Positions 1 through 8,457 of a stretch of 64,000 nucleotides of DNA are shown in pieces. Numbering within the stretch: the first letter of the stretch is position 1; every line of letters begins with the position of its first letter. The notes beneath the pieces were generated by a model. That model saw only the letters and a list, made by a program, of their open reading frames with translations. It had not been told where the DNA came from and did not search any database. Source of the stretch: Litoribacter populi (lineage in GTDB: Bacteria > Bacteroidota > Bacteroidia > Cytophagales > Cyclobacteriaceae); contig NZ_VMKN01000001.1 of the NCBI RefSeq assembly GCF_007483685.1, forward strand, positions 2,220,393 to 2,284,392, read 5' to 3'. The translations under genes and the position numbers were made by a program.

Positions 1-306
1 TAAGTAAATGTCCGGGTCAAAATTGTTGTGCCGCATAGACTCGGACAGGTAATGGCAGAATTTTTTGAAGAAACTGGCTTTCTTTTCTACCCTATAATCC
101 GGTATGACAAAAGCAAACTTGGTTAGGCCGTTGCTGAAAACCAAAAACTTTTTACGGTTGACATAAAATATGTCCCCGTACCATCTGTAAAACTCATCTT
201 CAATATTATCCTCAGGCACGGTAGCCATATCAAAAAACTCCGCCCCGATCATTCCCTTCAACTTTTTTGAAAAATAAAGGCTAACGATATCTGATTTTTC
301 CTGCAT
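1..306 (-). CDS. Hypothetical protein, DUF6933-like (partial, runs off the left edge)
   Basis: The reading frame opens with ATG at 306 and stays open for 102 codons to the window edge, so the C-terminus is missing. The N-terminal half contains a W-Y-G-D-I-F-Y-V-N-R-K-K-F-L-V-F-S-N stretch (about residues 41-59), which resembles the tryptophan/NRKK/N-x-x-T pattern I associate with the small DUF6933 family. That match is from memory and not from a search. No signal peptide or membrane segment is seen. Only 27 bases separate its start from the end of the next minus-strand gene, so the two may be co-transcribed. Function unknown. Confidence 0.55.
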   Translation of the reverse strand, partial: MQEKSDIVSLYFSKKLKGMIGAEFFDMATVPEDNIEDEFYRWYGDIFYVNRKKFLVFSNGLTKFAFVIPDYRVEKKASFFKKFCHYLSESMRHNNFDPDIYL

Positions 307-333
307 GTTTTTAAAAATTTATAGTGGTTAAAT

Positions 334-1173
334 TTATTCTGTCGTGGATTTTTCCTCTTTTTTAATGGAGTGGCCCTTAAAATTATTCATGGAACTGTAT
401 ACGCCAAGATATTTACCTACCAGGGTATCAAACCATCTGGTTGGAAGAATGCCTTTCAAAATCGGCGTTAGGTAAACTGATTTAGGCATTCTTACAAAAA
501 CGCTGTTTCTTCTTATCCCCTCAATAGTCAAAATTGCGGCCTTTTCCGGAGTGACTATTGGCTGAATCCAGTGGGTTTTAACCCCTTCAAACATTCCTGT
601 ACCAATGTAACTTGGTGTTACAGTGGTGACTTTGACGTTTGAATTAACCTGCTCAAGCTCTAGCCTCAATGACTCTGACCATCCGGTTACCGCCCATTTG
701 CTGGCTGCATATACAGCCATTTTGGGATTTCCCACCAAACTCGCCGCTGAGGAGATGTTGACAATATGACCTCTGTTTCTGGCCATCATATGCGGTAGGC
801 ACTTCAAGGCTATGTGCATCAAAGCTGTGGTGTTGATCTGTATTGTTTTATCTATATCCTCATGAGTGTTTTCCCAAAAATAACTACCCTCCACAATTCC
901 TGCATTGTTGATTAAGATATCGACAGTCAGTCCATCCGATTGCATCTGCTCAAACGCGGAATTGATATCATTAAGGTCAGCGATGTTTACCCGGTAGGTG
1001 TGGACACTACCGAACTTGCCGAGTTCTGCGGAGGTCTCCAGCATTTGCTTTTCGTTGATGTCCCAAATGATAAGGTGACTTGCAGCTTGCTCAAGAGCTT
1101 TACGGCCCATTAGCTTCCCTATTCCGGACGCCCCGCCAGTAATTAGTACAGTCGAATTTTTGATTTTAGTCAT
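334..1173 (-). CDS. Short-chain dehydrogenase/reductase (SDR family)
   Basis: A 279-residue classical SDR. The cofactor-binding motif TGGASGIG is at residues 12-19, NNAG at 89-92, the catalytic serine region at 141-142, and the Tyr155-x3-Lys159 pair in YAASK. This is a complete Rossmann-fold oxidoreductase expected to use NAD(H) or NADP(H). The substrate cannot be read from the sequence. The C-terminal 40 residues are extended relative to the shortest SDRs and include a hydrophobic stretch, a pattern seen in membrane-associated or lipid/steroid-acting SDRs. It is divergently oriented from heme A synthase across a 160-bp gap. Confidence 0.9.
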   Translation of the reverse strand: MTKIKNSTVLITGGASGIGKLMGRKALEQAASHLIIWDINEKQMLETSAELGKFGSVHTYRVNIADLNDINSAFEQMQSDGLTVDILINNAGIVEGSYFWENTHEDIDKTIQINTTALMHIALKCLPHMMARNRGHIVNISSAASLVGNPKMAVYAASKWAVTGWSESLRLELEQVNSNVKVTTVTPSYIGTGMFEGVKTHWIQPIVTPEKAAILTIEGIRRNSVFVRMPKSVYLTPILKGILPTRWFDTLVGKYLGVYSSMNNFKGHSIKKEEKSTTE

Positions 1174-1211
1174 GGAGGATCTGTAAAATTAACTCTGGTA
1201 GTTTTCAAGTA

Positions 1212-1232
1212 ACAAAACCTAACCGGTTTTGT
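1212..1232. promoter_or_regulatory. Perfect 8-bp inverted repeat in the SDR/cox15 divergent gap
   Basis: ACAAAACC (1212-1219) and GGTTTTGT (1225-1232) form a perfect inverted repeat around a 5-nt centre. It lies between two divergent genes, 39 bp upstream of the SDR start, so it could be an operator or a leader hairpin of the SDR transcript. The pattern is seen directly; the function is a guess. Confidence 0.3.
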
Positions 1233-1273
1233 CCTTGAGTCTCTGCTAATTTCGGAAATAAAAAATTCAATCC

Positions 1274-1285
1274 TGACAATTATCA
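1274..1285 (+). promoter_or_regulatory. Candidate Fnr-type box upstream of heme A synthase
   Basis: TGACAATTATCA fits TGAY-N4-RTCA and differs by one base from the box in front of the USP-like gene at 11815. Its centre lies 33 bp upstream of GAGTTTTG (1309-1316), which matches TAnnTTTG at five of six fixed positions; that is the class II spacing also seen at yceI and nrfH. The -7 element is imperfect, so this is the weaker member of the set. Confidence 0.35.
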
Positions 1286-1333
1286 TACTTTGTTCAAGGA
1301 AATTATAAGAGTTTTGCCTTTAAAATAGTCGTT

Positions 1334-2401
1334 ATGCATACTTCTTTTCAAAAGTCTATTTATCTCTGGTTGATTTCAGGAGCCTTGTTGGTTACTATGA
1401 TGGTGGTGGTTGGGGGAATTACTCGGCTTACGCAATCGGGTCTATCTATGGTAAAATGGGAGCCCATTACAGGAGCCATACCTCCCTTAACCGAAGAAGC
1501 CTGGCAGGTTGAATTTGAGGCATACCAGCAGTCCCCCGAATTCGAGTTCTTTAATACCCATTTTGAGCTTTCAGATTTCAAGAAAATATTCTTTTGGGAA
1601 TATTTTCATCGACTTCTGGGCAGGATAGTCGGTTTGGTCTTCCTGGTTCCCTGCATTTACTTTTGGGCTAAAAGGGCATTTAGTTCAAAGTTGAAAAAGC
1701 AGGTGATCATTATATTTCTTGGCGGGTTATTCCAAGGAGTATTGGGTTGGTATATGGTCAAAAGTGGTCTTGTGGACAAGCCATATGTCAGCCATTATAG
1801 ACTCGCCGCTCATTTACTAACTGCACTAGCATTGGTGGGATATATTTATTGGGTGGCAATGGAAGTAAAGGGAGTAAAAAAGAAACCAAATGCCCTACTT
1901 AACAAACTGGGTTGGTCAATGCTGGTTCTGATGTCGGTTCAAATTCTTTACGGAGCTTTTGTGGCTGGACTGAAAGCAGGATTGATGTACAACACTTTTC
2001 CCAAGATGGGGCAAAATTGGGTGCCAGCTGAGCTGTCCTATGGGGTGGATATGTTTGGTTGGGGGGGGCTTTTTGAAAGCCATGGGATAGTACAGCTCGT
2101 CCACCGAATCTTAGGAATGACTGTATTGATTCTGTCCTTTATCATCTTGTTGAATGGAGTGAAATCAGACGGGTATCTCAGAAAGGTAAGTTTCTATCAA
2201 GGCTTGGCCGTATTTGTTCAATTTGGATTAGGCATTTGGACGCTCTTGGCCGCAGTACCAATAGAATTGGGTGTGCTGCACCAAGTTGGAGCTGTAGGCG
2301 TACTGCTTTCGGTGATATATTTGGTTTTTGTAACCAAAAAGCAAACCGAACAATCAATTTGTTCAATTGATACAAGAAATAGATATGTGGCTAATTTGTA
2401 G
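1334..2401 (+). CDS. ctaA: Heme A synthase (COX15/CtaA family)
   Basis: A 355-residue polytopic membrane protein that oxidises the heme O methyl group to heme A for aa3-type cytochrome oxidases. About eight membrane segments can be seen, in two similar halves. The family's heme-ligand histidines are present: H92 in EYFHRLLGR, H154/H160 in the SHYRLAAH segment, H257 in VQLVHRILGM and H316 in LGVLHQVGA. The opening GGITRLTQSGLSMV motif is typical. No cytochrome oxidase or heme O synthase gene is adjacent. It converges on the Moco operon with a 22-bp gap. A candidate Fnr-type box lies 49 bp before the ATG. Confidence 0.93.
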   Translation: MHTSFQKSIYLWLISGALLVTMMVVVGGITRLTQSGLSMVKWEPITGAIPPLTEEAWQVEFEAYQQSPEFEFFNTHFELSDFKKIFFWEYFHRLLGRIVGLVFLVPCIYFWAKRAFSSKLKKQVIIIFLGGLFQGVLGWYMVKSGLVDKPYVSHYRLAAHLLTALALVGYIYWVAMEVKGVKKKPNALLNKLGWSMLVLMSVQILYGAFVAGLKAGLMYNTFPKMGQNWVPAELSYGVDMFGWGGLFESHGIVQLVHRILGMTVLILSFIILLNGVKSDGYLRKVSFYQGLAVFVQFGLGIWTLLAAVPIELGVLHQVGAVGVLLSVIYLVFVTKKQTEQSICSIDTRNRYVANL

Positions 2402-2423
2402 GTTGTGTTTTTAAAATTTAATT

Positions 2424-3332
2424 CTAATGTCTGGCGCCTTCCATTACCCTGAAGATGTGTAATATTGCTGGGAAAACGGCATCCATAGATTCCGATGCTC
2501 CTTTTGTGGAGCCCGGGAGAGCCAATACCAAGGTATTGCCGATCAGTCCTGCAACACTTCGGGAAAGCATGGAGTAGGGGGTACGCTGCTGTCCATAATT
2601 CCGGATGGCCTCCTCAATTCCTGGAACTTTTCTTTCCAGCAATGGGGCTACCGCTTCTGGGGTAACATCCCGTGGAGAAAGGCCCGTGCCACCTGTAAGA
2701 ATGATGAGGTTTATGCCGGCTGAACAATAACTTTTGACCTTTTCCTGGATTTCATCAAACTCGTCAGGGATGATTATATAATCTTCTATTGAAACTTTAA
2801 ATTGCTCCAACTTGCCTATAATGGCCTTTCCAGCTCTGTCTTCCTTATTTCCTTTGGAAATGGAGTCCGAGCAGACGATCACTGCCGCCTTTAAATTATC
2901 GACTTCTTTTTTGTTGAAATCAGTTTTTCCTCCCTTTTTCTCCAAAAGTTTTATTTCATGGATACTCACCCCTTTATCTATTGGCTTGAGCATGTCGTAC
3001 ATGGTGAGCGCCACCACCGAAGCCGCATGCATGGCTTCCACCTCCACTCCAGTTTTATAGATAGTGTGGATTTCTGCAATAATCTGCACCTCCATATCCT
3101 GAATCTGGTAGCTGATTCCCGTGAACTCAATGGGTAGGGGGTGGCAATCAGGAATTACATCGCTGGTTTTTTTGGCAGCAAAAAGCCCGGCCGTTTTGGC
3201 CATTTCCAAAACATCCCCCTTTGGGACGGTGCGGTCCTTTATGGCCTGGATTGTCTCTGGTTTGCAGACCCTGATGATGGCTTGGGCCATTGCTTTTCTT
3301 AAAGTGGAATTTTTATGGGTGATATCAACCAT
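2424..3332 (-). CDS. moaCB: Bifunctional MoaC-MoaB/MogA fusion, molybdenum cofactor biosynthesis
   Basis: A 302-residue fusion. Residues 1-150 are MoaC (cyclic pyranopterin monophosphate synthase), with the start MVDITHKN, the [19 protein letters not shown] segment and DCHPLPI. From about residue 148 there is a MoaB/MogA domain, which adenylylates molybdopterin, with [16 protein letters not shown] and [15 protein letters not shown]. The fusion joins an early and a late step of Moco synthesis in one chain, a known arrangement in Bacteroidota. It is the last gene of a minus-strand operon, 21 bp after moaE. All expected motifs are intact. Confidence 0.93.
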   Translation of the reverse strand: MVDITHKNSTLRKAMAQAIIRVCKPETIQAIKDRTVPKGDVLEMAKTAGLFAAKKTSDVIPDCHPLPIEFTGISYQIQDMEVQIIAEIHTIYKTGVEVEAMHAASVVALTMYDMLKPIDKGVSIHEIKLLEKKGGKTDFNKKEVDNLKAAVIVCSDSISKGNKEDRAGKAIIGKLEQFKVSIEDYIIIPDEFDEIQEKVKSYCSAGINLIILTGGTGLSPRDVTPEAVAPLLERKVPGIEEAIRNYGQQRTPYSMLSRSVAGLIGNTLVLALPGSTKGASESMDAVFPAILHIFRVMEGARH

Positions 3333-3353
3333 TTGAGGTTAAAAGTTAAGATT

Positions 3354-3803
3354 TTAATTATTTTCTTTCCAAGTTGATTTTTGCTTGTCGGTGATTTCCT
3401 TGCCCCAGATAGGAAGCTCCTTCTTTATTCTTTCGACAAGCTCTTCGCATGCATCCATGGCCGCTTTGCGATGCTTGGAAGATGTGAAGACAAACAGACA
3501 AATTTCACCTGCCTTTACGGTACCAAGACTGTGATATATATGCATGCAGGTAAGTGGGTATTTGGAGAAAATCTCCTCCCGGATCTCAAATGCCTGTTCC
3601 AAAGCCATTTCCTCATATGCGGAGTACTCGATGGCGGTAACTTGGCCTATTTCTTTTTCGTCAGCCCGCACCTGTCCCAGAAATATGCTGTGTCCGCCGA
3701 TTCCAGTTTTGCTGCTATGGTTGGCAATTGAGGTGGCAATGGAATCTGGGCTGATGGGTCCTTGTCGAAATATGTTTTTGGGTGTTCTTTTCTTTTCTGT
3801 CAT
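3354..3803 (-). CDS. moaE: Molybdopterin synthase catalytic subunit MoaE
   Basis: 149 residues, the usual length. MoaE transfers sulfur from thiocarboxylated MoaD to cPMP. Recognisable segments are GGHSIFLGQVR, the Y-S-A-Y-E-x-M-A segment, the H-R-K-A-A-x-D-A helix and the KKELPIWGKE end that carries the catalytic lysine region. The stop codon is one base from the moeB start region downstream partner on the same strand, showing tight operon packing with moeB/rhodanese (3805) and moaCB. Confidence 0.92.
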   Translation of the reverse strand: MTEKKRTPKNIFRQGPISPDSIATSIANHSSKTGIGGHSIFLGQVRADEKEIGQVTAIEYSAYEEMALEQAFEIREEIFSKYPLTCMHIYHSLGTVKAGEICLFVFTSSKHRKAAMDACEELVERIKKELPIWGKEITDKQKSTWKENN

Positions 3804-3804
3804 G

Positions 3805-4896
3805 TTATTTAAGGTTTTCTGAAAGGGCGTTTACACCTCCTTTGATTGAGAAAAACTCTTTACCAATTAAAATAGAACTTAATTTCTGAGCAGTTTTCAC
3901 ACTTCTCACACCTGATTGGCAACAAATTAATATCCTGTTCTTCTGAGCAAAATCTTCCAAGTGGTCTTCAACTTCTGACATTGGGATTTGGGTATGGTCT
4001 ATCTTTTCCAATTTAGGCATCTCATGCGGTTCCCGAATGTCCAATAGTAGGTTGTCTTCTTCAGTCAGCAAATCTGCCACCGTTTCCCAAGTGATTTCCT
4101 GTACTGTTCCGCAAGATAAGGCGTAATTCATTCTCAAGAACTCAGTAGGCGTTTTTGGAAAATGACCTTGTGTTTCTGGATTTTTTTCCACTTCGAAAAT
4201 AGTTGAATTATGGATTAACAAGTCATAAATCAATAACTTTCCATCCAAAACTTCTCCATATCCAGCTAAGAATTTAATAGCTTCTGAGGCCTGCAGGGAT
4301 CCGATAATCCCAGGTAGAACACCCAACACGCCAGTTTCGCTGCAATTGAGAACTTCGTGGGCTTCGGGTGGTTCGGGGAAAATATCCCTATAGTTTACAC
4401 TTTTACTTCCGTGGGCATTCAAGAATGAAACCTGTCCTTCATTTTGAAAAATGGATCCCATGATCAAAGGTTTTTCCAGCAAAGTACATGCGTCGTTGAC
4501 CATGTAGCGGGTCTGAAAGTTGTCAGATCCATCGATTACCAAATCATGATTTTCAATTATTCCCAGACAATTTTCCTGAGATAGATAAAAGGGTAAACCG
4601 TCTATTTGGATATCATTATATTTTTGGGAGAAATACTCTTTCACAACGTCTACCTTTGGCTTGCCAATGTCTGAAATGCCGAATAACACCTGCCGATTAA
4701 GGTTGGAAAGGGAAACAATATCGCCATCCACAACGGTAATATGGCCGACGCCAGCAGCTGCCAGGTAGAGCAAGGCCGGACAACCAAGCCCTCCAGCCCC
4801 AATAATTAAAACTTTGGCGGTGGCTAATTTTTGCTGCTTTTCCTGACCGAAACCGCTTAACGAATACTGTCTGACAAATCTATCCATATTAGCCAC
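3805..4896 (-). CDS. moeB: MoeB-type adenylyltransferase fused to a C-terminal rhodanese domain
   Basis: 363 residues. Residues 1-245 are a ThiF/MoeB E1-like domain that adenylylates the MoaD C-terminus: GAGGLGCPALLYLAAAGVG nucleotide loop, D-x-x-x-x-S-N-L-N-R-Q, and the N-C-S-E-T-G-V-L-G segment with the conserved cysteine. Residues 275-360 are a rhodanese domain with the active-site loop CCQSGVRS, the same domain order as eukaryotic MOCS3. The two CxxC pairs that bind structural zinc in E. coli MoeB are absent here (the first is replaced by S-V-N-Y-R-D, and the second is missing after the N-P-E-T segment). It overlaps moaD by 8 bp. Confidence 0.9.
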   Translation of the reverse strand: MANMDRFVRQYSLSGFGQEKQQKLATAKVLIIGAGGLGCPALLYLAAAGVGHITVVDGDIVSLSNLNRQVLFGISDIGKPKVDVVKEYFSQKYNDIQIDGLPFYLSQENCLGIIENHDLVIDGSDNFQTRYMVNDACTLLEKPLIMGSIFQNEGQVSFLNAHGSKSVNYRDIFPEPPEAHEVLNCSETGVLGVLPGIIGSLQASEAIKFLAGYGEVLDGKLLIYDLLIHNSTIFEVEKNPETQGHFPKTPTEFLRMNYALSCGTVQEITWETVADLLTEEDNLLLDIREPHEMPKLEKIDHTQIPMSEVEDHLEDFAQKNRILICCQSGVRSVKTAQKLSSILIGKEFFSIKGGVNALSENLK

Positions 4897-5137
4897 CTGA
4901 AAATGGGGGTAACAAAGCTATTTCATCATAAGGGCTGATGGCCGTATTTGCCGTTGCCAATTTTTTGTTGACTGAGATGGTAAATTTAAGGTTCTCAAGC
5001 TCGGGATATGAGGAAACCAATTCTTTTTTGAGTTGGTTGGTGTCTTCTGTTTGGGGCAGTATAAGGATTTTGTCGCCAAGTTTTTCAGCAATCACCCCAA
5101 ATGCAAGTATTGTTATTTTTGTGTTGGTAGTATGCAT
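4889..5137 (-). CDS. moaD: Molybdopterin synthase sulfur carrier subunit MoaD
   Basis: An 82-residue ubiquitin-like protein ending in F-S-G-G. The C-terminal glycine is the one adenylylated by MoeB and thiocarboxylated. I place the start at ATG 5137 (MHTTNTKITILAFG) because the frame upstream (to 5242) adds an atypical lysine-rich leader and runs towards the moeA end; 82 residues is the family size. Its end overlaps the moeB/rhodanese start by 8 bp, which suggests coupled translation of carrier and activating enzyme. Confidence 0.88.
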   Translation of the reverse strand: MHTTNTKITILAFGVIAEKLGDKILILPQTEDTNQLKKELVSSYPELENLKFTISVNKKLATANTAISPYDEIALLPPFSGG

Positions 5138-5196
5138 TTTTTTTAAATTACTCTTTAAATTGATGTGTAAAAAATTCGTCTGTTTGATAAATTTTT

Positions 5197-6378
5197 TCAC
5201 CAATAGTACACTTTTAACAACGTTCCTTCCTCCACTGTGCACATTTCCTCAGGAATTTCTACGAACACATCGCAAACGCCAAAACTGATCAGGTTGAAAG
5301 ACTCCTGGCCTCCCAAAATCCGAACCCCTTCTGGAGTGATTTGTCCTTTTAAGAAAAAGGTGAGGGGTGGTTTTTTTTCGAAGGAATTGGCGGTCGGCAA
5401 ATATGCGGAAGATGCCCAAACGTCGGAATGGCCCATCCAATGTTTGATCATGGGTTTTACATACTGGTTAAAGCAATTAATAACTGATGCGGGATTTCCT
5501 GGAAGCGCGAAGACCAATTGGTTTTCGGTTTTTCCTGCAAAGAGAGGCTTACCAGGGCGTTGTTTTATTTTATAAAATAGTTCTTCAACTCTGTTAGCAT
5601 ACAGGGCCTCTTTGACAAAATCATAATCCCCTACGGAAATACCACCTGAAAACAAAAGGATATCATATTGAGAAAGAAGGTCTTTCACTAGCATTCCTAG
5701 ACTTTCTGCATCATCTTTTACTTTGTAAACTTTCGAGCTCTCAACTCCCAAGTGCTTTAAATAAGCCTGAAGGGTTGGGCCGTTTGAGTTGTAAATTTCT
5801 CCATAAGCTAATTTCTCACCAATTTCCTTGAGCTCATCACCTGTCACCACCACCGCAATAGACGGCGGTGCATACACTGGGACTTCAGTAATGCCAACAG
5901 AAGCCAGCAGACCTATTGTTCCAGGAGTTATTTTGCTTTCACTTTTCAAAATCAAGTCACCCTTATTATTTTGGTTGCCTTGAAGTCGAACATTTGAGCC
6001 TTTTTTGAATCTATCTATTTCAAAAGTTAGTTCATCAGCACTTGACTCCACATATTCTTGTGGAATGACAGTGTCGGATCCAGCTGGCATCGGAGCTCCT
6101 GTGAAAATCCTGAAAGCTTGATCTGGAGATAATTGTGGGATTTGGCCGGACCCGGCTTTTCCGCTAACCGAAAGGTTGAGTTTACGCCTGTTGTTGCCCT
6201 CGTCCCATTTGATTGCATAGCCGTCCATGGCTGAATTATCAAAATTGGGGACATCGCAAGGGGAATAAATATCTTCGGCCGTTACTAAGCCCAAGGTTTG
6301 TGCTATTGGTAATTTTATGGTTTTCCCTCTTCTGGCATTATCAGAAAGGATTTCTTTGGCTTTTTCTACAGCAATCAT
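5197..6378 (-). CDS. moeA: Molybdopterin molybdotransferase MoeA
   Basis: 393 residues, normal for MoeA, which inserts molybdate into adenylylated molybdopterin. Seen motifs: N-F-D-N-S-A-M-D-G-Y-A near residue 50, FTGAPMPAGSDTVIPQE, the VVTGDEL segment, FSGGISVGDYD and LPGNPASVINCFNQYV. Domain order (II/I, III, IV) looks complete. It is the second gene of the operon, 7 bp after moaA, with a 59-bp gap to moaD. Confidence 0.94.
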   Translation of the reverse strand: MIAVEKAKEILSDNARRGKTIKLPIAQTLGLVTAEDIYSPCDVPNFDNSAMDGYAIKWDEGNNRRKLNLSVSGKAGSGQIPQLSPDQAFRIFTGAPMPAGSDTVIPQEYVESSADELTFEIDRFKKGSNVRLQGNQNNKGDLILKSESKITPGTIGLLASVGITEVPVYAPPSIAVVVTGDELKEIGEKLAYGEIYNSNGPTLQAYLKHLGVESSKVYKVKDDAESLGMLVKDLLSQYDILLFSGGISVGDYDFVKEALYANRVEELFYKIKQRPGKPLFAGKTENQLVFALPGNPASVINCFNQYVKPMIKHWMGHSDVWASSAYLPTANSFEKKPPLTFFLKGQITPEGVRILGGQESFNLISFGVCDVFVEIPEEMCTVEEGTLLKVYYW

Positions 6379-6385
6379 ATTTAAT

Positions 6386-7366
6386 TTATCCTCCGATTTT
6401 GATCATACTGCGGTTCTTAAGGGTCCCCGCATCAATGTTTTCATAACCTTTGGCAAATTGCCCACCCATGACGGCGTGTTTTTCCTGAATGGATTCTATT
6501 ATCAGTTTTTTGATGTCCTTTCCATTTCTCAATTCACCAAGCAGGTCCTTTTCTTCATTTCCAAAAAGGCAGTTTTTCATTTTCCCGTCGGCTGTCAATC
6601 TCATCCGGTTACAGCTGCCGCAAAAATGCTCGGTCATGGTGGTTATAAAGGCAAATGTTCCCTCGTGTCCGATGACTTTAAACTTTTTGGCGGTGGCATG
6701 AGGCTCGTCCTTAAGCTTGACAATGTCAAATTCCTCAATCACTCTATCTAGCATTTGCTTAGAGGTGATAACTTGCTTGCTATCCCAAGCATTGCCATCA
6801 AAAGGCATAAATTCTATGAAGCGCACGTGCAATGGCATATTCTTGGTGATTCTGACAAAGTCTAGCAGCTCTTTCTCCACCATACCCTGCATCGCCACCA
6901 CATTTATTTTCACTCGAAAACCATTCTCTATCAAAAGGTTGATGTTTTTCCAAACTTTATCGAATTGGTTTCTTTTTGTGAGGGAAAAGAAGGTTTGAGG
7001 ATTTAGGGTGTCGAGGCTGATATTGATAGTTCTCATACCCGCTTCCTTAAGATTTTCAAGGTAGGTGTCCACCAGCACGCCATTGGAGGTCATTGTAATC
7101 TCCACTGGGAGTTTGGCTAATTTACCCAAAATGGAGGCAAACCCCTTTCTTACCATGGGTTCCCCTCCGGTCAATCGGATTTTTCTAACGCCTAATTCAA
7201 CAAACACTTTAGCAATGGTGATTATTTCCTCTTCACTCATCAGGTGGGACTGGGGCAGGCAAGGAGTGTTCTCATCCGGCATGCAGTAGCTGCATCGAAA
7301 GTTGCAGCTGTCGGTAAGTGAAATTCGTAAATAGTCATGTACTCTATGGTGCTTGTCTATAAGCAT
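6386..7366 (-). CDS. moaA: GTP 3',8-cyclase MoaA (radical SAM)
   Basis: 326 residues. MoaA rearranges GTP in the first step of Moco synthesis. The N-terminal radical SAM cluster is C21-N-F-R-C25-S-Y-C28; the C-terminal cluster is in FCGSCNRMRLTADGK and the later N-C-L-F. The SAM-binding LTGGEPMVRKG segment is present and the chain ends in the conserved Gly-Gly. It leads a six-gene minus-strand operon. A weak Fnr-like half-site and -7 element lie upstream (7395-7428). Confidence 0.95.
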   Translation of the reverse strand: MLIDKHHRVHDYLRISLTDSCNFRCSYCMPDENTPCLPQSHLMSEEEIITIAKVFVELGVRKIRLTGGEPMVRKGFASILGKLAKLPVEITMTSNGVLVDTYLENLKEAGMRTINISLDTLNPQTFFSLTKRNQFDKVWKNINLLIENGFRVKINVVAMQGMVEKELLDFVRITKNMPLHVRFIEFMPFDGNAWDSKQVITSKQMLDRVIEEFDIVKLKDEPHATAKKFKVIGHEGTFAFITTMTEHFCGSCNRMRLTADGKMKNCLFGNEEKDLLGELRNGKDIKKLIIESIQEKHAVMGGQFAKGYENIDAGTLKNRSMIKIGG

Positions 7367-7394
7367 AGGCTATTCTATATTTAAATTCTTAGCA

Positions 7395-7428
7395 CCAAGA
7401 TAAGCATTAATATTATATCGGTAATGAC
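7395..7428 (-). promoter_or_regulatory. Weak candidate promoter with Fnr-like half-site for the Moco operon
   Basis: On the minus strand TATCTTGG (7402-7395) matches TAnnTTTG with one change, and GTCATT (7428-7423) is a half-site whose 6-4-6 centre would lie 32 bp upstream, as in nrfH. The other half (AACCAA) does not match. I searched this leader for a Moco riboswitch-like helix set and saw none that convinced me. Confidence 0.22.
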
Positions 7429-7492
7429 GGTATTGGTTTTATTTGGAGACACCGGTAGCCATTGAAAGCTGATGTCCTTTTAAGCATTTATT

Positions 7493-8176
7493 TTAAAGGG
7501 TATCTCGGGTAAAAGGCACAAAACGCACCGGGGCGACACTTCGGCTTCTGATTTTGCCGTTCTTCTTTTCGATCAGGGTTAGCTCTTGGATTTGGTTGAC
7601 AGGCCCGATCGGTACGACCATCTTTCCCCCTTCGGCAAGTTGGTCAATAAGCGGCTGGGGAAGTCTGTCCGGTGCAGCGGTCACGATAATGGCATCAAAA
7701 GGCGTCTCTTCCGGCCAGCCCGCATAGCCATCGCCTATGCGGACATTGATGTTTTCATAACCCAGATCTGAGAGGTCCTTCTCGGCTTTTTCCCCTAGAG
7801 ACCTTATAATCTCTATGGTATAAACCTGGTCAACCATTTCGGCGAGTACGGCGGCTTGATACCCGGAGCCCGTTCCGATTTCCAAAACCCGCATGTCTTT
7901 ATTGGGATCGATCAGTTGGGTCATGAAGGCTACTATGAATGGCTGAGAGATTGTTTGGCCATCCCCGATAGGTAGTGGTCTGTCCAGGTAGGCGTTGGGG
8001 CGTTGGCTTGGAGGCACGAGTTTGTGCCTGGGTACGGTTCTCATTGCTTTCAACACCTTTTTGTTGTGAATACCTTGAGACTGTATATGATCTTTAACCA
8101 ACCTATCCCTAGCGGCAGCATATTTCTCCTCCTGAGGGAATATAGTGAAAAACATGATCAAAAATGGCCAAAACAT
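7493..8176 (-). CDS. pcm: Protein-L-isoaspartate O-methyltransferase
   Basis: 227 residues. The enzyme methylates isoaspartyl residues of damaged proteins with SAM. The family motifs are clear: DGQTISQPFIVAFMTQLI, the SAM-binding VLEIGTGSGYQAAVLAEM and GGKMVVPIGP. The first 15 residues (MFWPFLIMFFTIFPQ) are strongly hydrophobic, so the protein may be exported or membrane-anchored, unlike cytosolic E. coli Pcm; a start further inside would remove this. Transcribed alone on the minus strand, 126 bp upstream of moaA. Confidence 0.93.
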   Translation of the reverse strand: MFWPFLIMFFTIFPQEEKYAAARDRLVKDHIQSQGIHNKKVLKAMRTVPRHKLVPPSQRPNAYLDRPLPIGDGQTISQPFIVAFMTQLIDPNKDMRVLEIGTGSGYQAAVLAEMVDQVYTIEIIRSLGEKAEKDLSDLGYENINVRIGDGYAGWPEETPFDAIIVTAAPDRLPQPLIDQLAEGGKMVVPIGPVNQIQELTLIEKKNGKIRSRSVAPVRFVPFTRDTL

Positions 8177-8344
8177 ATTTTTATATTTTTTGCTGACTTT
8201 CCTTTTAAGTTACAGTATTGTGCTTTCAAAACCAAGAATGCCAATGAGTTAAAGGGGTGTAAATAGTTTGTTTTTTCTTAAAACCCTTTTAAAAGGCTAT
8301 CCTTATTAAAATCAGGAGCTTAAAGTAATTTTGGTATCAAATAC

Positions 8345-8409
8345 TGATAATAATCATGTTTTTCTGTAACCGGGGTCATAACCTAGGCTGTAGGGTATAG
8401 CTAGCTTTG
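8345..8409 (+). promoter_or_regulatory. Composite Fnr-type promoter of yceI
   Basis: Three elements line up. TGATAATAATCA (8345-8356) is an Fnr-type dyad, TGTAAC-CGGG-GTCATA (8365-8380) a second, half-conserved site, and TAGCTTTG (8402-8409) a perfect TAnnTTTG -7 element. The dyad centres lie 55 and 33 bp upstream of the -7 centre, equivalent to class I (near -61.5) and class II (near -41.5) positions. The promoter of the USP-like gene at 11815-11879 has the same elements at the same offsets (0, +30, +57) without a gap. Regulation is inferred. Confidence 0.65.
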
Positions 8410-8457
8410 TAATGTTGAAAGAGAGAAAAAATCAACATTCACCAAAACAATAATGCT

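Noticed and set aside
4889-5242. Longer moaD reading frame starting at 5242
   Set aside because: The extra 35 residues are atypical; ATG 5137 gives the family length.
7367-7492. Moco riboswitch before moaA
   Set aside because: I looked for the long multi-helix leader typical of that riboswitch; the 126-bp gap has no convincing helix set.
8003-8266. Plus-strand frame overlapping the pcm start
   Set aside because: Mostly antisense to pcm, with no start signal or known motif.
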